DNA of 64,000 nucleotides. Source: Caprimulgus europaeus. Taxonomy: Eukaryota > Chordata > Aves > Caprimulgiformes > Caprimulgidae. Positions 36,481-47,160 of the stretch are shown one piece after another (within the stretch, counting starts at the first letter, position 1; each line of letters starts with the position of its first letter). The notes under the pieces were generated by a model. It ran no database searches and had not been told where the DNA came from. It worked only from the letters and a program-made list of their open reading frames with translations. The stretch spans positions 3,817,501 to 3,881,500 of the forward strand of contig OU015550.1 in the NCBI GenBank assembly GCA_907165065.1, read 5' to 3'. The position numbers and the translations under genes were made by a program.

Positions 36481-38729
36481 CTTTCTTAATGAGATGGAGT
36501 GGGGCTCCTTTTTTTTTTATTTCTTTTATTTTTTTTTTTAATCTTTTCGAGAGCACAGCGAGGGAGGCGGTGATGGAGCAGCAGCCCTGGCACCCGCACG
36601 TGCCCGGCATCACCCCAACCCGCGTCCAGCCAGTCCCGCATCCGCGCCGGATGGGGTTTGATTTTCCTTGGTAGGGAATGGGAGATGTGCCATCAACCAT
36701 CAGCATCCTGTGTCCTCACGTGGGATGGTTCACTGAGGTGGGCACCAAGCAAAGGATGTCCCATGGGGTTGGCTATGGTTGGGGTGTCGTCGCCGCTGCG
36801 TGGGTGTGAGCTCTGGAGAGCGATGGGTGCTCCGAGGGAGATGTGTTTTGGAGAGGCAGGTGGGATTGCCAGGATCCAAATGGGAATAGTGCCATGTCCT
36901 GCTGACCAGCACCATCCCAGGGACTTCCCTTATTCGTGGTGCTCATGCTTCCAGGTGATCTCCAGGCAATTTGAGTGAGCTGACCCACGTTTTCAGGGAG
37001 AAAAACCTCACTCTGCTCATTCTCGTTTGATTTCTGTGTAGCAGCAAATGCTCTCCACTGCCTGACGGTCTGCAGTGCCTGCAAGCGTGGCCAGGCTGGT
37101 GATGGCATCATGGTGGGCAGGTGAGGAGAGCCATAGTGAGTAAAGGTCTGCCCAACCGTGAGGGTGAGCACCCAGAGGTTGGTTCTTCCCAAAGAAGTTA
37201 CTGGGAGTGAGATGAAAGTGGGAGATGAAAGTGCCCAGAGGTGAGATCCCATTAAAGCGGTGCCTGGGCTTAGCCAGCCCTTGGTTCCTTAAATCTCTTC
37301 TAATTTACAGTAATGCTCTAGATTCATTTCAGTTCCCTCAGACTTTTATTTTAATCCCCTTTCCACATTTCCATGTGTTTATGTGTTAATTAAAGGGTAA
37401 AAAGCCACTCTCTGAGCAATCCTGGCTGCTGCTTCTCTTCAAGCCAAAGCCTTTTAAGATTAGCGAGCCCCTTCCTAAAGCCTCAGCGGTGCCGGATCCG
37501 GATGGGAAAGCTGCTCAACTTCCCCTAGCTCGGATCTGGTGTTTGGGATCGAGCCTTCCCAAGCCCTCATCTCCTCCCAGCCATGTAGAGGAGCATCCCA
37601 CCGGGGTTCCAACAGCTTTGGGGGGGATTCGCTCAGTCCGTGCTCCTCCATCATCTGCTGGTACCCGCAGAAGAGGCTGCTGGAGGGAGAACCCTCACCG
37701 TGTCCTCATCCATCTCCTTGTTCCCCTCCAGGTCCTGGCAAGGCTGAAGCTGGGAGGAAGGGTCTGGAAAACTGCTTTGGGGCTGGGATGTAGTGGGAAG
37801 GGTGGAAAAAGCCTCTGGAGCATCACGGTAACGGGTTGCTTGCAAACGCTGGTGTCACCTCATCTCTCTGTGCCGTCCTTAACAAAACGCCGTGTGGTGC
37901 CGGGGACTTGCTTGGCTCATGGAGATGTGGTGGGAACATTTTCCCACTGGTGTTTCCCACTGTTCATCCTCAACCTTCCCAGGTGGTGGTTTCAAGCTGG
38001 AGATGCTCTTTGGTTTTGTGTCTGGGGAAACTGAGACCAAGGGGCACCCACTGCCATCAGTGTGAGGATGGGGACAGAGGCTTGGGGCCAGGGGCCCCAC
38101 TGGCAGTGAGGAGGAGGCATCTGTGATGGTGGGTCTGGATGTGGCTCTGGTCCTGCCGGCAGCCTGCGAAGGGCAGCCCAAAGTTACGGAGCCCCTGAGG
38201 ACCGTGGCACTGAGGATATTTTCATAGAGGAGAAGCAGCTAAAATAAGCGTTCAGGCAATTGCTTCTTCAGAGCTCGTGGTCTTGGCTGTGCCTATTTCT
38301 GCAGGTCCCAGGGGCTGAGAAACACTATTTAATTTTCACATCTGTGGAGCTGAATTGGGTGGAGAAACAGGATCACTTTGGTGGGTCTGGATGCACCAAA
38401 ATTTGTCGGGAGCTTTTGGGGTGAAACCGCTGTGTAAATGCTTCGTCTGTTGTTCCTGCTCCTAAAAACCCCACGTCCTTCCGTGCAAATCTTTGCTTCA
38501 AGTCTGCCGGCTCGTTCGACTCTGTGTTCATCCTTCCCTCTCTGCCAGGGCTTGGAAAGGCTCCGTGGTGATGCCGGGCTCCGTGGTGATGCCAGGCTCT
38601 GTGGCACAGCACACACGTGGTTCTCCCGTGGGATCCCGTGGAGCGTGGCACACGCATGTCGGGCACACGTGTAACAACCCAGCCAGCTGATCCTGCACCC
38701 TTCCTCACAGGGAAGCTCTGGGCATCCAT
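36481..38729. other. Intron, nothing recognised
   Basis: Unique DNA. A small 18-base direct duplication (CTCCGTGGTGATGCC) lies at about 38562-38597. Confidence 0.45.
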
Positions 38730-38960
38730 CAGTCTGTTAATTGTGCTAATTAGAGAGTGTGGAGGTGTTAATTGGAAACCCCTGGTATCGTGCCTGTTTG
38801 GGGGGGGTGATGTCAATAAAAATGAATTGATGACTTGGCGTGGCACGTGCACCGTACAGGTTAGCAGCGAGTCAGGGGATGTCAAGGAAATGTTACTGCT
38901 CAGATGAAGCAATTGTTAATTAAAAAGCAACGGTAATTAATATACTCTCATTGCCATATG
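38730..38960. promoter_or_regulatory. TAAT-rich block, candidate enhancer
   Basis: It contains CTGTTAATTGTGCTAATTAG, GTGTTAATTGG, TGTTAATTAAAAAGC and GGTAATTAATATACTC over about 220 bases, outside any repeat. Confidence 0.38.
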
Positions 38961-40240
38961 GTACTGCTAAAGGCAGGGGGATTCTTTGCTCCATTTGTAA
39001 TTCTCTGTTTCCTTTTTTTTTTGGTGCTGTGAAAGGTGCGCGTTTGAGTAAAAGGGAGGGGAAAAAAAGGCAGAGTGCGTATGCAGGGAAGTGGGTTTGA
39101 GTCTGAAATGGTAATTAGCAATGTGATTGTGCAGCTTCCTCACTCGTGTCCGTTAGAGGGGTCTCCTCTTCTCCCCTTTAAGTAAAACCATCCTTTTTGA
39201 CTTTTATCTGGGTGTTGTATCATCCACAACAACTGTCTGGTCAAGGTCCACGCTTTTATCCCTAGAGGAAGGTCTGATCCTGATTAGAACCTCTGGATAC
39301 CCGTGGATGGAGAATCCCTAAATTATTGGATGTGTTTGAAGTGAAATAGATGAAAAGCTGGAGCTGGGGTGCTGCAGAGCTCTCCTGTGTGCTCAGGGAT
39401 GCACATGTGCTTCAGCACTCGTTGTGCAGCCGGATTTCACTCTTCCCAAAGTGGCTTCAGCCATCCCAGATCGGTCCTGGCTGGAAAAATGCTCATTCCT
39501 AATTTAAATTGACTTTATAACATTGCAGACATTGGCTTCATTTTTTTTTTTTTTCTTTAAGGTTTTGTAAAACTTTTATGTGACTGGAAATATTTTCATT
39601 ATTATTATTATTACTTTCTTTTATGACTTCCCTTGCAGTGTTGGGAACCCAGACACACCAGCATCCCAGTAGGGTTTGCAAACGGGAAGTTGAGTTTTAC
39701 TAGACTTGGAGAGGGAACTCAACTGGCCTGGTGTCCTGGGCTGCGGGAATCACCCGGCTGGACCCCAGCATCCCGCCTCTGGCAGGGACCAGGGCTGGTG
39801 GAGCAAGCCCATGGTTACAACTCCTCCACCAGAAGAGATTTCCTGATTTCCTCCTAATTCCCAATAGTTCAACTTCAATTTATACCCCGAAGCCAGGAAA
39901 GTTTTATATCCTTTCCAAAAACTTTTTCTTTTTTTTTTTTGCCTTTTTTAATACTTCCTGTTGTAACTCTGGATATTCTTGTTCTCCGTATAAAAGTCAA
40001 ATCCCTTGTTGAATCCTGTTGAGTTTCTGGCCGTGGCGATGCCTTGTGACTGCCGGACACGGGCAGAGCCCGGTTTTCCCCGCAGAGCCGCTTGCCTGGT
40101 TGAAACACGGAGCAGACAACGGAGTTTTGGAAGGAAAATGAGGAAAAGTAACATCATTAATTTAGTATTTCTGCAGGCTCTTGTTTGATAACTGTGGGGG
40201 AAAGGAGCAAATGTAATTTTTGAGAGCAAAAGGTGTTTTC
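38961..40240. other. Intron, nothing firm
   Basis: AT-moderate unique DNA with poly-T runs near 39540 and 39930 and an ATT trinucleotide run near 39598-39612. Confidence 0.45.
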
Positions 40241-40550
40241 TTTCCTTCTTTCCTTCTTTCCTTCTTTCCTTCTTTCCTTCTTTCCTTCTTTCCTTCTTTC
40301 CTTCTTTCCTTCTTTCCTTCTTTCCTTCTTTCCTTCTTTCCTTCTTTCCTTCTTTCCTTCTTTCCTTCTTTCCTTCTTTCCTTCTTTCCTTCTTTCCTTC
40401 TTTCCTTCTTTCCTTCTTTCCTTCTTTCCTTCTTTCCTTCTTTCCTTCTTTCCTTCTTTCCTTCTTTCCTTCTTTCCTTCTTTCCTTCTTTCCTTCTTTC
40501 CTTCTTTCCTTCTTTCCTTCTTTCCTTCTTTCCTTCTTTCCTTCTTTCCT
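40241..40550. repeat. Perfect (TTTCCTTC)n microsatellite, about 310 bp
   Basis: Roughly 39 copies of an 8-base all-pyrimidine unit with no interruption seen. It yields an artefactual lysine/arginine/glutamate-rich frame on the minus strand and a Phe/Leu/Ser frame on the plus strand. Perfect mirror-type homopyrimidine tracts of this length can form triplex (H-) DNA. Confidence 0.97.
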
Positions 40551-40789
40551 CTTTTTTGCTTCTCAGAATCCATAGGCGAGCATCCCATCTTTTCCTGATC
40601 CCTTCTTGGGATCAGCTGCTCCAACCACACCATGCTCTCACCCCAACTCCTGTGCTTCAAACAAAACCAAAGCCCAATAATCCCGTTAACCTTGAATTCT
40701 CCCACAGCCACCGGTGTGTCACCCCACCCCGTGGGTTTGGTAGTGCCAGGACGGCGGGAGGGAGCCAGCAGCTCCACATGGGAATTAAT
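40551..40789. other. Intron, nothing recognised
   Basis: Ordinary unique DNA. Confidence 0.4.
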
Positions 40790-40935
40790 GTCAGTCATAT
40801 ACCCTGCGGAAATGACTTTTGAAATGCATATCATCTCCAACATGCAAATGAGAAGCTTGCTTCACCCTGTTTAATATGAATGATCAGCTTCTGAATAGCT
40901 ATTATTACACGCCACATTTCAGCAATTATGTTGTT
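40790..40935. promoter_or_regulatory. Octamer-containing candidate regulatory block
   Basis: A perfect octamer ATGCAAAT lies at 40842-40849 in repeat-free AT-rich DNA, with GTTTAATATGAATGATCAG and ATAGCTATTATTACACG following. Confidence 0.35.
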
Positions 40936-42686
40936 CGCGGTTTGTCTTTCTGTCTTTCGGGGTGGGGAGGGGGAAAAAGGGGGGGAAAAAAAGAAGAAGA
41001 AAAGGGGAGAAACAGTATTTCTTCTCCCTGTCCTTTTTTTTTCCCATCCTGTTTGAAACTTGCTGGCCAGCTGTGAGCAGTGGTGGGTGAACACCGATCC
41101 CGCTCCGGCACCCGCCGGTGGGGAAGGAGCTGGTGTGGGTGAGATAAAAGTGTGTCCTCTGCTTTTCCACAGAGCAAAGTGTGTGTCGGGAAGGAGGGAA
41201 AGACCCTTGGCTCCCATGGAGCTTCCTGCACCCCTGTCCCACTCTGTGCCTGTGTCAGGGCTGGATGTGGCCCCGGGAGGCTCAGCGGTTGCTGGCTGGA
41301 GCAGGAGGGTTTGGTGCTGGATGGGGTGGTTGGTTTTCCTCCAGTACCAGCCCAGATCTGGGAGTTTCTCCCAGAAAAAGGGGACCCTCGGGTTTATAGC
41401 TGACAATCTGCCCGCTGTCAAACCCAGCTGAGCAAGGACTCAGTCTCATGGCTTTGAAACCAAACCTTGTAACTCCTCAGGGTCCCTCCCCGAGCCCGTC
41501 TGCCTTCATTTAAATGAATTTAAATACGACCCAGGGGGTGAGGAGTGCCCTTAGCCCACCATGCGTTGGGGTGCAAGCAGCTTTTCCAGCCTCTGCTTCT
41601 CCTGCTTTCCCCCAGCTCGAGGTGGTGGCTCAGGAGTGTGCGTTGGCTGAATGGAGCTCGGGACAGATCTCCAGAGGCTGCCGGCGTCCCACGGCTCTGC
41701 TCCCAGGATTGCTGCAGGGCACACGGGCACCCTGGAGAGGCAGCTTTGGGCAGTTCTGTCCTCGTGCCCTGGGTGTCATGGGCAGGGAGAGTTTTCAGAG
41801 ATAAAACCCATCCACGAAGGCTGTTTCCTTGCGGAAGGAAGCCTGTAATTGCATGAAATGAAATGCAAGAGCTGCAAAACGTGGTTGCTGTGGGCTCACG
41901 TGGAGCTGAAAGTGTGGTGGGCGTTGTAGCCCTTGCAGTGAAGGGTGAAGCACCCAGCTTGGTCCTTCGAGGAGATCTGAGGGACAGGAGGAAGGGGTGC
42001 ACAGAAGGTTCTGGGAGAAAAGGAGGATTTTCTGATGATGTTTTTCAGGAGTGCTGCCACACTCTCATTTTGTTGCCTCCCAGCTCTGTGGTACCTTTGG
42101 GCTTCCTCGACCTGGTGGGAAACTTTCTGCTGGGTGGTTTTTCCTGCTGGGAAGTGCTGGTTTGCTGGGAGCTGAAGTGCTTTGGGGAAACGAGTCAACT
42201 TTGTTGAGATTTTCACAGTAAAATACGCGGCGCAGGCTCCACGTGCTTGGTGGAGCGCAGCTGCTCCACGTGCAGCTCTGCTGAGTGTTTCCAACTTTGC
42301 CATCTCCAGCATCTCAAAATGAAATGTTTTGGAATTCTGTGGGACATGCCTGGATTCCTGGGGTTTTAGATCTTGCAGCAGGCTGGGAGAAAGTTGAAAA
42401 CAAAGTGTTTTCCTAAGGGATGGGTTGCACTTGCTTTGCCCCAGTGCTGTAGAGGGAACCAGCAGTGTGTTCATGGCACCTCATGCCTCTGTATATTTAT
42501 TTTTTAGAGTAAATTGAACACCTATAAAACTGGTTGGGGTTTGACATCCCATCCCTTCATCTCCCTGCCAGACCTCGTGGGAATGGGGCAGGATGAGGAT
42601 GGGGCACGGGTAGGTAGAGGTGGGGATGCCAACCCAGGATATCAGACTCTTCTCAACCTCTGCTCTCTCCTCTTTATCCTCCTCAG
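40936..42686. other. End of putative intron 1
   Basis: A purine-rich stretch at 40965-41012 is followed by ordinary unique DNA. The last 35 bases form the pyrimidine tract and AG acceptor of the start-codon exon. Confidence 0.5.
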
Positions 42687-42702
42687 GTCCTGCTAGCAAG
42701 TC
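42687..42702 (+). other. FOXP4: 5' UTR end of FOXP4 within the start-codon exon
   Basis: Sixteen bases lie between the acceptor (AG at 42685-42686) and the first ATG. The preceding 35 bases are a strong pyrimidine tract with no competing AG. The bases before the first ATG (AAGTC) are a mediocre initiation context. The second ATG, three bases on, is followed by G. Confidence 0.85.
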
Positions 42703-42903
42703 ATGATGGTTGAATCCGCCTCGGAGACGATACGATCCACCCCCTCCAGCCAAAACGGAGTCAGCAGCCTCAGCAACCAGCCCGATGGCAGCGGGGGTGG
42801 CAGCGGGGGCGGCGGAGGGGGCGGCGGGCGCGAAGGAGCCACGAGCGGGGAGACCAACGGGGAGATGAGCCCTGTGGAGCTCCTGCACTTCCAGCAGCAG
42901 CAG
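42703..42903 (+). CDS. FOXP4: FOXP4 first coding exon (residues 1-67)
   Basis: This exon encodes the N-terminus of FOXP4. The acceptor AG is at 42685-42686 after a long pyrimidine tract, so the exon begins at 42687 with 16 bases of 5' UTR. Two tandem ATGs open the frame at 42703, matching the MM start typical of FOXP proteins. Residues 1-28 are a Ser/Thr/Asn-rich segment, and 29-42 are almost all glycine with two serines. Residues 55-67 ([13 protein letters not shown]) are the conserved FOXP block that leads into the glutamine-rich region. The donor GTAAGA follows directly at 42904, after four CAG codons. The open frame continues to about 42942, but that tail is intronic because the protein resumes in frame at 53656. 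The glycine run appears longer and purer than in mammalian FOXP4, where Thr and Ala interrupt it, judged from memory. Confidence 0.96.
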
Positions 42904-43619
42904 GTAAGAGGGACACCCCGCTTCTTCCTCTTCCTGCCTTAGATAGGGCAACCTGGAGTTGGGTCCCTTTGAGGAGTCGGGTCCCTTTGAGGAGTTGAGT
43001 TTGGGGGCAAACACCTAATTTTACCCTCCTCTCATCCCTGGGGCTGGCCTAGGAGATGGGTTGCACCAGATTTGTTCATCTCTGTTGAAGCTGGGGTGCA
43101 GGTGCTGCCCCAAAAAGGAGGTGCTGCCTGCAAAAGTAGGTGCCATCCTTTGGGATGCACATCCCTGGGAGATGGAGCACATCCATCCATCCATCCATCC
43201 AGCTCATGGGCTGGTGTCTGCTGCCTCAGAGACAGTTGCATTTTGGGGAGAGGTCCTCCCTGTGCTGGTGGGGTCTGCCTGCTCTATTCCCCCCATCCTC
43301 CCAGGAGGAGGAGAGCTGTGAGAGCAGAGCAAAGACCTGATGACTGTAAAATAAGGAGCAGGTTTTCTGAGTCTGTATTTGCTCACCCAGGTGGGTGACT
43401 GGAGGGAGGTGGTCTCCCATTCTCCAGGGTTTCTAGTGCCTTAAACTGAAGGATTAACCTCACACCCATGGCTGAAAACACGTGTGACTACGACACGCGT
43501 GTGCAACACTTGTGTCCTTGAGCACACGTGTGTGCCCCTCGGGCAGCCCGTGCACACATCTCCTCACCCGGGTGGCTGTGGGGAGAGGCAGGGGGGGACG
43601 TGTGTGCGTGCCTGCAGGT
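42904..43619. other. Intron 2 start; (ATCC)n near 43184
   Basis: Unique DNA with a small ATCC run at about 43184-43200 and CACACGTGTG-type words near 43490-43560. Confidence 0.5.
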
Positions 43620-43860
43620 TACCTTTCAAAACAAACTTTGGAGAAAACATAAATTTTCCTCCTCGGCTACTAAATAAGGCAATGATCCCTGCCTCGTATG
43701 GAGATCGCCTCCTTGAGCCATAAATTCCAGCGTGAAAGCTGTAAAAAATTGCTGTGTCTGATACTTTAGTAGTGAGTGCTGTAAATCCATTACCTGAATA
43801 ACAGCCGTTTCGCACGCAGTTAAGCCCCTGTTCCCCTGATCTGAAGGGTAATCATGCGTG
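43620..43860. promoter_or_regulatory. AT-rich block, possible conserved non-coding element
   Basis: Repeat-free, AT-moderate DNA (CATAAATTTTCCTCC, GCTGTAAATCCATTACC, GGTAATCATGCGTG) stands out from the GC-rich DNA on either side. Judged by eye only. Confidence 0.28.
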
Positions 43861-43880
43861 TAATGCTGCTGCGAGTCACC

Positions 43881-43970
43881 CCTGCCCAGGGAACCGCCGC
43901 TCGCTCCCGTCCTGCCCGAGGAACCGCCCCCCGCTCCCGTCCTGCCCAGGGAACCGCCGCTCGCTCCCGT
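43881..43970. repeat. 30-bp tandem repeat, three copies
   Basis: Units are 43881-43910, 43911-43940 and 43941-43970. The first and third are identical and the middle differs at a few bases. A partial fourth unit may follow. The unit is CpG-rich (ACCGCCGCTCGCTCCCG). Confidence 0.93.
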
Positions 43971-44147
43971 TCCCTGCGCCGGGAACGGTCCCAGATTGTA
44001 CCCCGGGGTAGCTGGAGCCAGGGGTGAAGAGGAGATTGATTGTTCTTGCACAAGAGAGAGTGGAGATTTGGAGAGTGGAGTTTTGTTCTTGTACAGTGGA
44101 GATTGGAGAGTGGTTGTGAAATAGGGTGATATCCTCTAGAAAAATAA

Positions 44148-44790
44148 GGGGGGGGGGGGGGGGGGGGGAGAAAAGGAAAAAAGAGGGGGAAAAAGAAAAG
44201 GGGGGAAAAAGGAATAAAAAAGGGGGGGAATGGAATAAAAAAAGGGGGGTAAAAAAAGGGGGAAAAGGAATTTTAAAAGGGGAGAAAAGGGATGAAAAGG
44301 GGAATAAAAAAGGGGAAAAAAAGGAATGAAAAAGGAATAAAAAAGGAGGGAAAAAAGGAATGAAATGGGGAATAAAAAAGGGGGAAAGGGAATAAAAAGG
44401 GGGAAAAAAGGAATGAAATGGGGAATAAAAAAAGGGGGAAAGGAATAAAAAAAGGAATAAAAAAGGGAAAAAGGAATGAAAAAGGAATAAAAAGGGGAAT
44501 AAAAAGGGGGAAAAAGGAATAAAAAAGGGGGAAAAAGGAATTAAAGGGAGAAAAGGAAAAAGAAAAAAGGAAAAAGAAAGGGAGAAAGGGGAAAAAAAGA
44601 AAAAAAAAGGAATTAAAAAAGGAAAAAAGGAATTAAAAAAGGAAAAAAGGAATTAAAAAAGGAAAAAAGGAATTTAAAAAGGGAAAAAAGGAATTAAAAA
44701 GGGAAAAATGTGGGGAAAAAAGGGAAGAAAGAGGGGAAAGGAAAAAATAAAAGGAAAAAAAGGGGGGGGAAGAAAAAAAAAAAAAAAAGA
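44148..44790. repeat. Long purine-rich tract (GGAATAAAAAGGGGAAA-like), about 640 bp
   Basis: It opens with 21 consecutive G residues (44148-44168) and continues as irregular repeats of GGAATAAAAAAGGGG and GGAATTAAAAAAGGAAAA to 44790. Pyrimidines are almost limited to the T of AAT. It generates spurious Lys/Gly frames. Confidence 0.93.
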
Positions 44791-45330
44791 GGGGCTTTTG
44801 CATTGCGGAGCGCTGCTGCTGTCAGGTCATCCCTATGGGTGCTGCTCCCTGAGCTCGCCCGGTGAATCCTGCCCTGCCCAAGGCACGGCCGATGTTTAAT
44901 TTCATCCTTTTTGTATTTCTTCTTTTGGATTCCTGGTGTAATTACCCTGGGAAACTCGCTGGCATGTGGAATTATTAAAGCAGAGGGTTTGGTAAACTTC
45001 CAAAAAAACAAATGACATCTGCAATGACAGCACCTTGGGAGGAGGGGGAGGAAAAAAACCCACCCACCATCCTGGGGACTATCCATGCTTCAGGGAGCAG
45101 GCTGAGCACCAGCTGGGGTCAGGAATAAATGTCCCCATATAGAGAGTTTTGCACAATTAGGTGCTTTATGAAGGTTTTACACCATCTTCGGGAGCATCCA
45201 GCGTTCGCCCCTTGGCTCAGGCAGGTTCCCAGAGCGCTGGGCTGTTCCTGGCTGACAGCTCCTCTGTCCTGGCTCTGCCGCAGCTCCGGGAGCGTCAGCG
45301 CTCAATCTTTGTTCTTATTTAACTGCCTGA
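44791..45330. other. Intron 2, nothing recognised
   Basis: Unique DNA between two repeats. No exon features are supported. Confidence 0.45.
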
Positions 45331-45668
45331 AATCATCAAATCATTGAATGGTTTGGGTTGGAAAGGACTTAAAGCTCATCCAGTCCCAACCCCCCTGCCA
45401 GCAGCAGGGACACCTTCCACTAGACCAGGTTGCTCAAAGCCTCATCCAACCTGGCCGAGAACACTTCCAGGGAGGAGCAGCCACAGCTTCCCTGGGCAAC
45501 CTGGGCCAGGGTCTCACCACCCTCACACCAAAGAATTTCTTCCTCACATCTCAGCTCCATCTCCCCTCTTTCAGCTTCAAGCCATCACCCCTTGTTCTGT
45601 CACCCCCTGCCCTTGTCCAAAGTCTCTCCCCAGCCTTCCTGGAGCCCTTGAAGCAAGAGGCTGGAGAT
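45331..45668 (-). mobile_element. CR1 LINE 3' end, antisense (longest young copy here)
   Basis: It starts at the CR1 terminus with ATCATTGAATGGTTTGGGTT and runs through CACCTTCCACTAGACCAGG, AAGAATTTCTTCCTCACATC, CCCCTTGTTCTGTCACC and TTCCTGGAGCCCTTGAAGC. It extends about 110 bases further into the element than the copy at 523. It creates a long chance frame (45344-46213) that is not a gene. Confidence 0.92.
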
Positions 45669-46230
45669 GTTTAGCTCCACCAACCCAGCTTTGCCAGACC
45701 AGGGGCTGCCAGCCCCAACACCAGCTCTCCTCCACCATCCTTGGCTGTGCCTGGTCCATCTGTCCACACAACATCAGAGCATCCCATGGTCTGGAGAGCC
45801 TGGAGGGGAGAGCAGGAGTCCAGCGGGATGGGATGTGGTGGGGAAAGGTCATCCCCCCTCCCCTCCCTCCTTCCTGCTCTCCCCCCAGCCCAGGAGCTGG
45901 CGTTCAGGTTAAATCCCTGGGTTTCAATGGTGGGATTCATCTGAAAAGCTTGAATAGCGCGCGCCCGCATTGTGCCGGGGCTGGCGGAGGGGAGAGGTCG
46001 GCCGGGGGCATGGGAGGGCAGCCCCTCGCCCGGGGTCTCCCACCGCCGTTGCTGTGGGAACGTGGTGAGACCTCCAGCGCGGTGACATCCTCCAGCCGGG
46101 CTCCAAAGGGCCCCGCCGCCGCCTTGGCGCATTCATCAGGGGTTAAGGCTGGGGGGGGGGGACTGGCCCCTCGCCCCCACGCCATGCTGACCCCCCCCAC
46201 CCCAGTCCCCTAATACTTGGCTGGGCAGGA
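45669..46230. other. Intron 2, GC-rich at 45950-46190
   Basis: A moderately CpG-rich patch (45955-46140) lies in the intron. No exon is recognised. Confidence 0.4.
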
Positions 46231-46577
46231 AATGGGGGTGACGAGGGTGTCACCATCCCTGCGATGGGGGTGAATGGGGGCGTCACATCCCTGCAATGGG
46301 GGTGTCACCATCCTTACAATGGGGGTGAATGGGGGTGTCACATCCCTGCAATGGGGGTGTCACCCACCATCCCTGTGATGAGGGTGTCACCATCCCTGCA
46401 ATGGGGGTGTCACCCACCATCCCTGTGATGAGGGTGTCACCATCCCTACAATAGGGGTGAATGGGGGTGTCACATCCCTGTAATGGGGGTGTATGGGATT
46501 GTCACATCCCTGTGATAGGGGTGTCACCATCCCTACAGTGGGGGTATGTGGGGCTGTCACACCCCTGCCATGGGGGG
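46231..46577. repeat. G-rich minisatellite (about 20-30 bp units), about 345 bp
   Basis: Imperfect copies of ATGGGGGTGTCACCATCCCTGC and ATGGGGGTGAATGGGGGTG alternate. They form longer repeats of repeats, such as the near-identical blocks at about 46345-46395 and 46396-46450. Confidence 0.93.
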
Positions 46578-47160
46578 AAGGATGGAGGATGCTCCAGCTT
46601 GGGTCTGGGGGTGCAGAGCTGCACCCCGCGGGAGCAGGGAGGAGAGACCCACGGGTGGGCATCGCACGGGGCTGCGTGTCAAACCGGGGCTGATCTCCGG
46701 TGATTTGTGTCTCTCCAGGGTTTCCCTGAATTCCTACCAAAAAATCCCAGGTCTCCAAGTGTCATTCCCAGGTTTAAAGCCGTGGGGTGCTGAGAGGCTG
46801 AGTCTTGGGGGTCCATGTGGCTTTGGGGTGCAGGGGGCGGTGGGATGAGAACACAGAGGTGCTTGGAGTAGGGATGTCCTGGGGGAATCACGAGGAAAGT
46901 CTCCGAGCCCAGCGGCTGCACGGTAGCTCTTTCCAACTTGTGATTCCATGGAAAAGGAGCCATCTGGAAAATCCAGCTGCTCTAGTGTTGTTTGGCCTTT
47001 TTTTATTAATTATTATGCAAAAAAATATATAATATTGTGGTTTGTTGCAGACACATGTCAAAGAAATGTTAAGTTATTAAACAAAAATAAGATTTATTTA
47101 TTTTTTTTTTTTAAAAAGGCAGCAAATTGGACTTTTTTGGTAGTTAAAGAAGGATGTGGG
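46578..47160. other. Intron 2, nothing firm
   Basis: GC-rich, then AT-rich after 46995 with a poly-T run at 47100-47112. No supported feature. Confidence 0.4.

Noticed and set aside
40157-40843. Lys/Arg/Glu-rich repeat protein on the minus strand
   Set aside because: It is simply the translation of the 8-bp microsatellite and has no other coding sign.
42904-42942. Continuation of the FOXP4 start exon to the in-frame stop
   Set aside because: A consensus GTAAGA donor at 42904 and perfect continuation of the family sequence at 53656 show that this tail is intron.
43881-43970. CRISPR array
   Set aside because: The units are adjacent without spacers and the DNA is vertebrate; it is a tandem repeat.
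45344-46213. Frame of about 290 codons on the plus strand
   Set aside because: It begins in antisense CR1 sequence and runs into unrelated GC-rich intron. No CR1 protein is encoded in this orientation.
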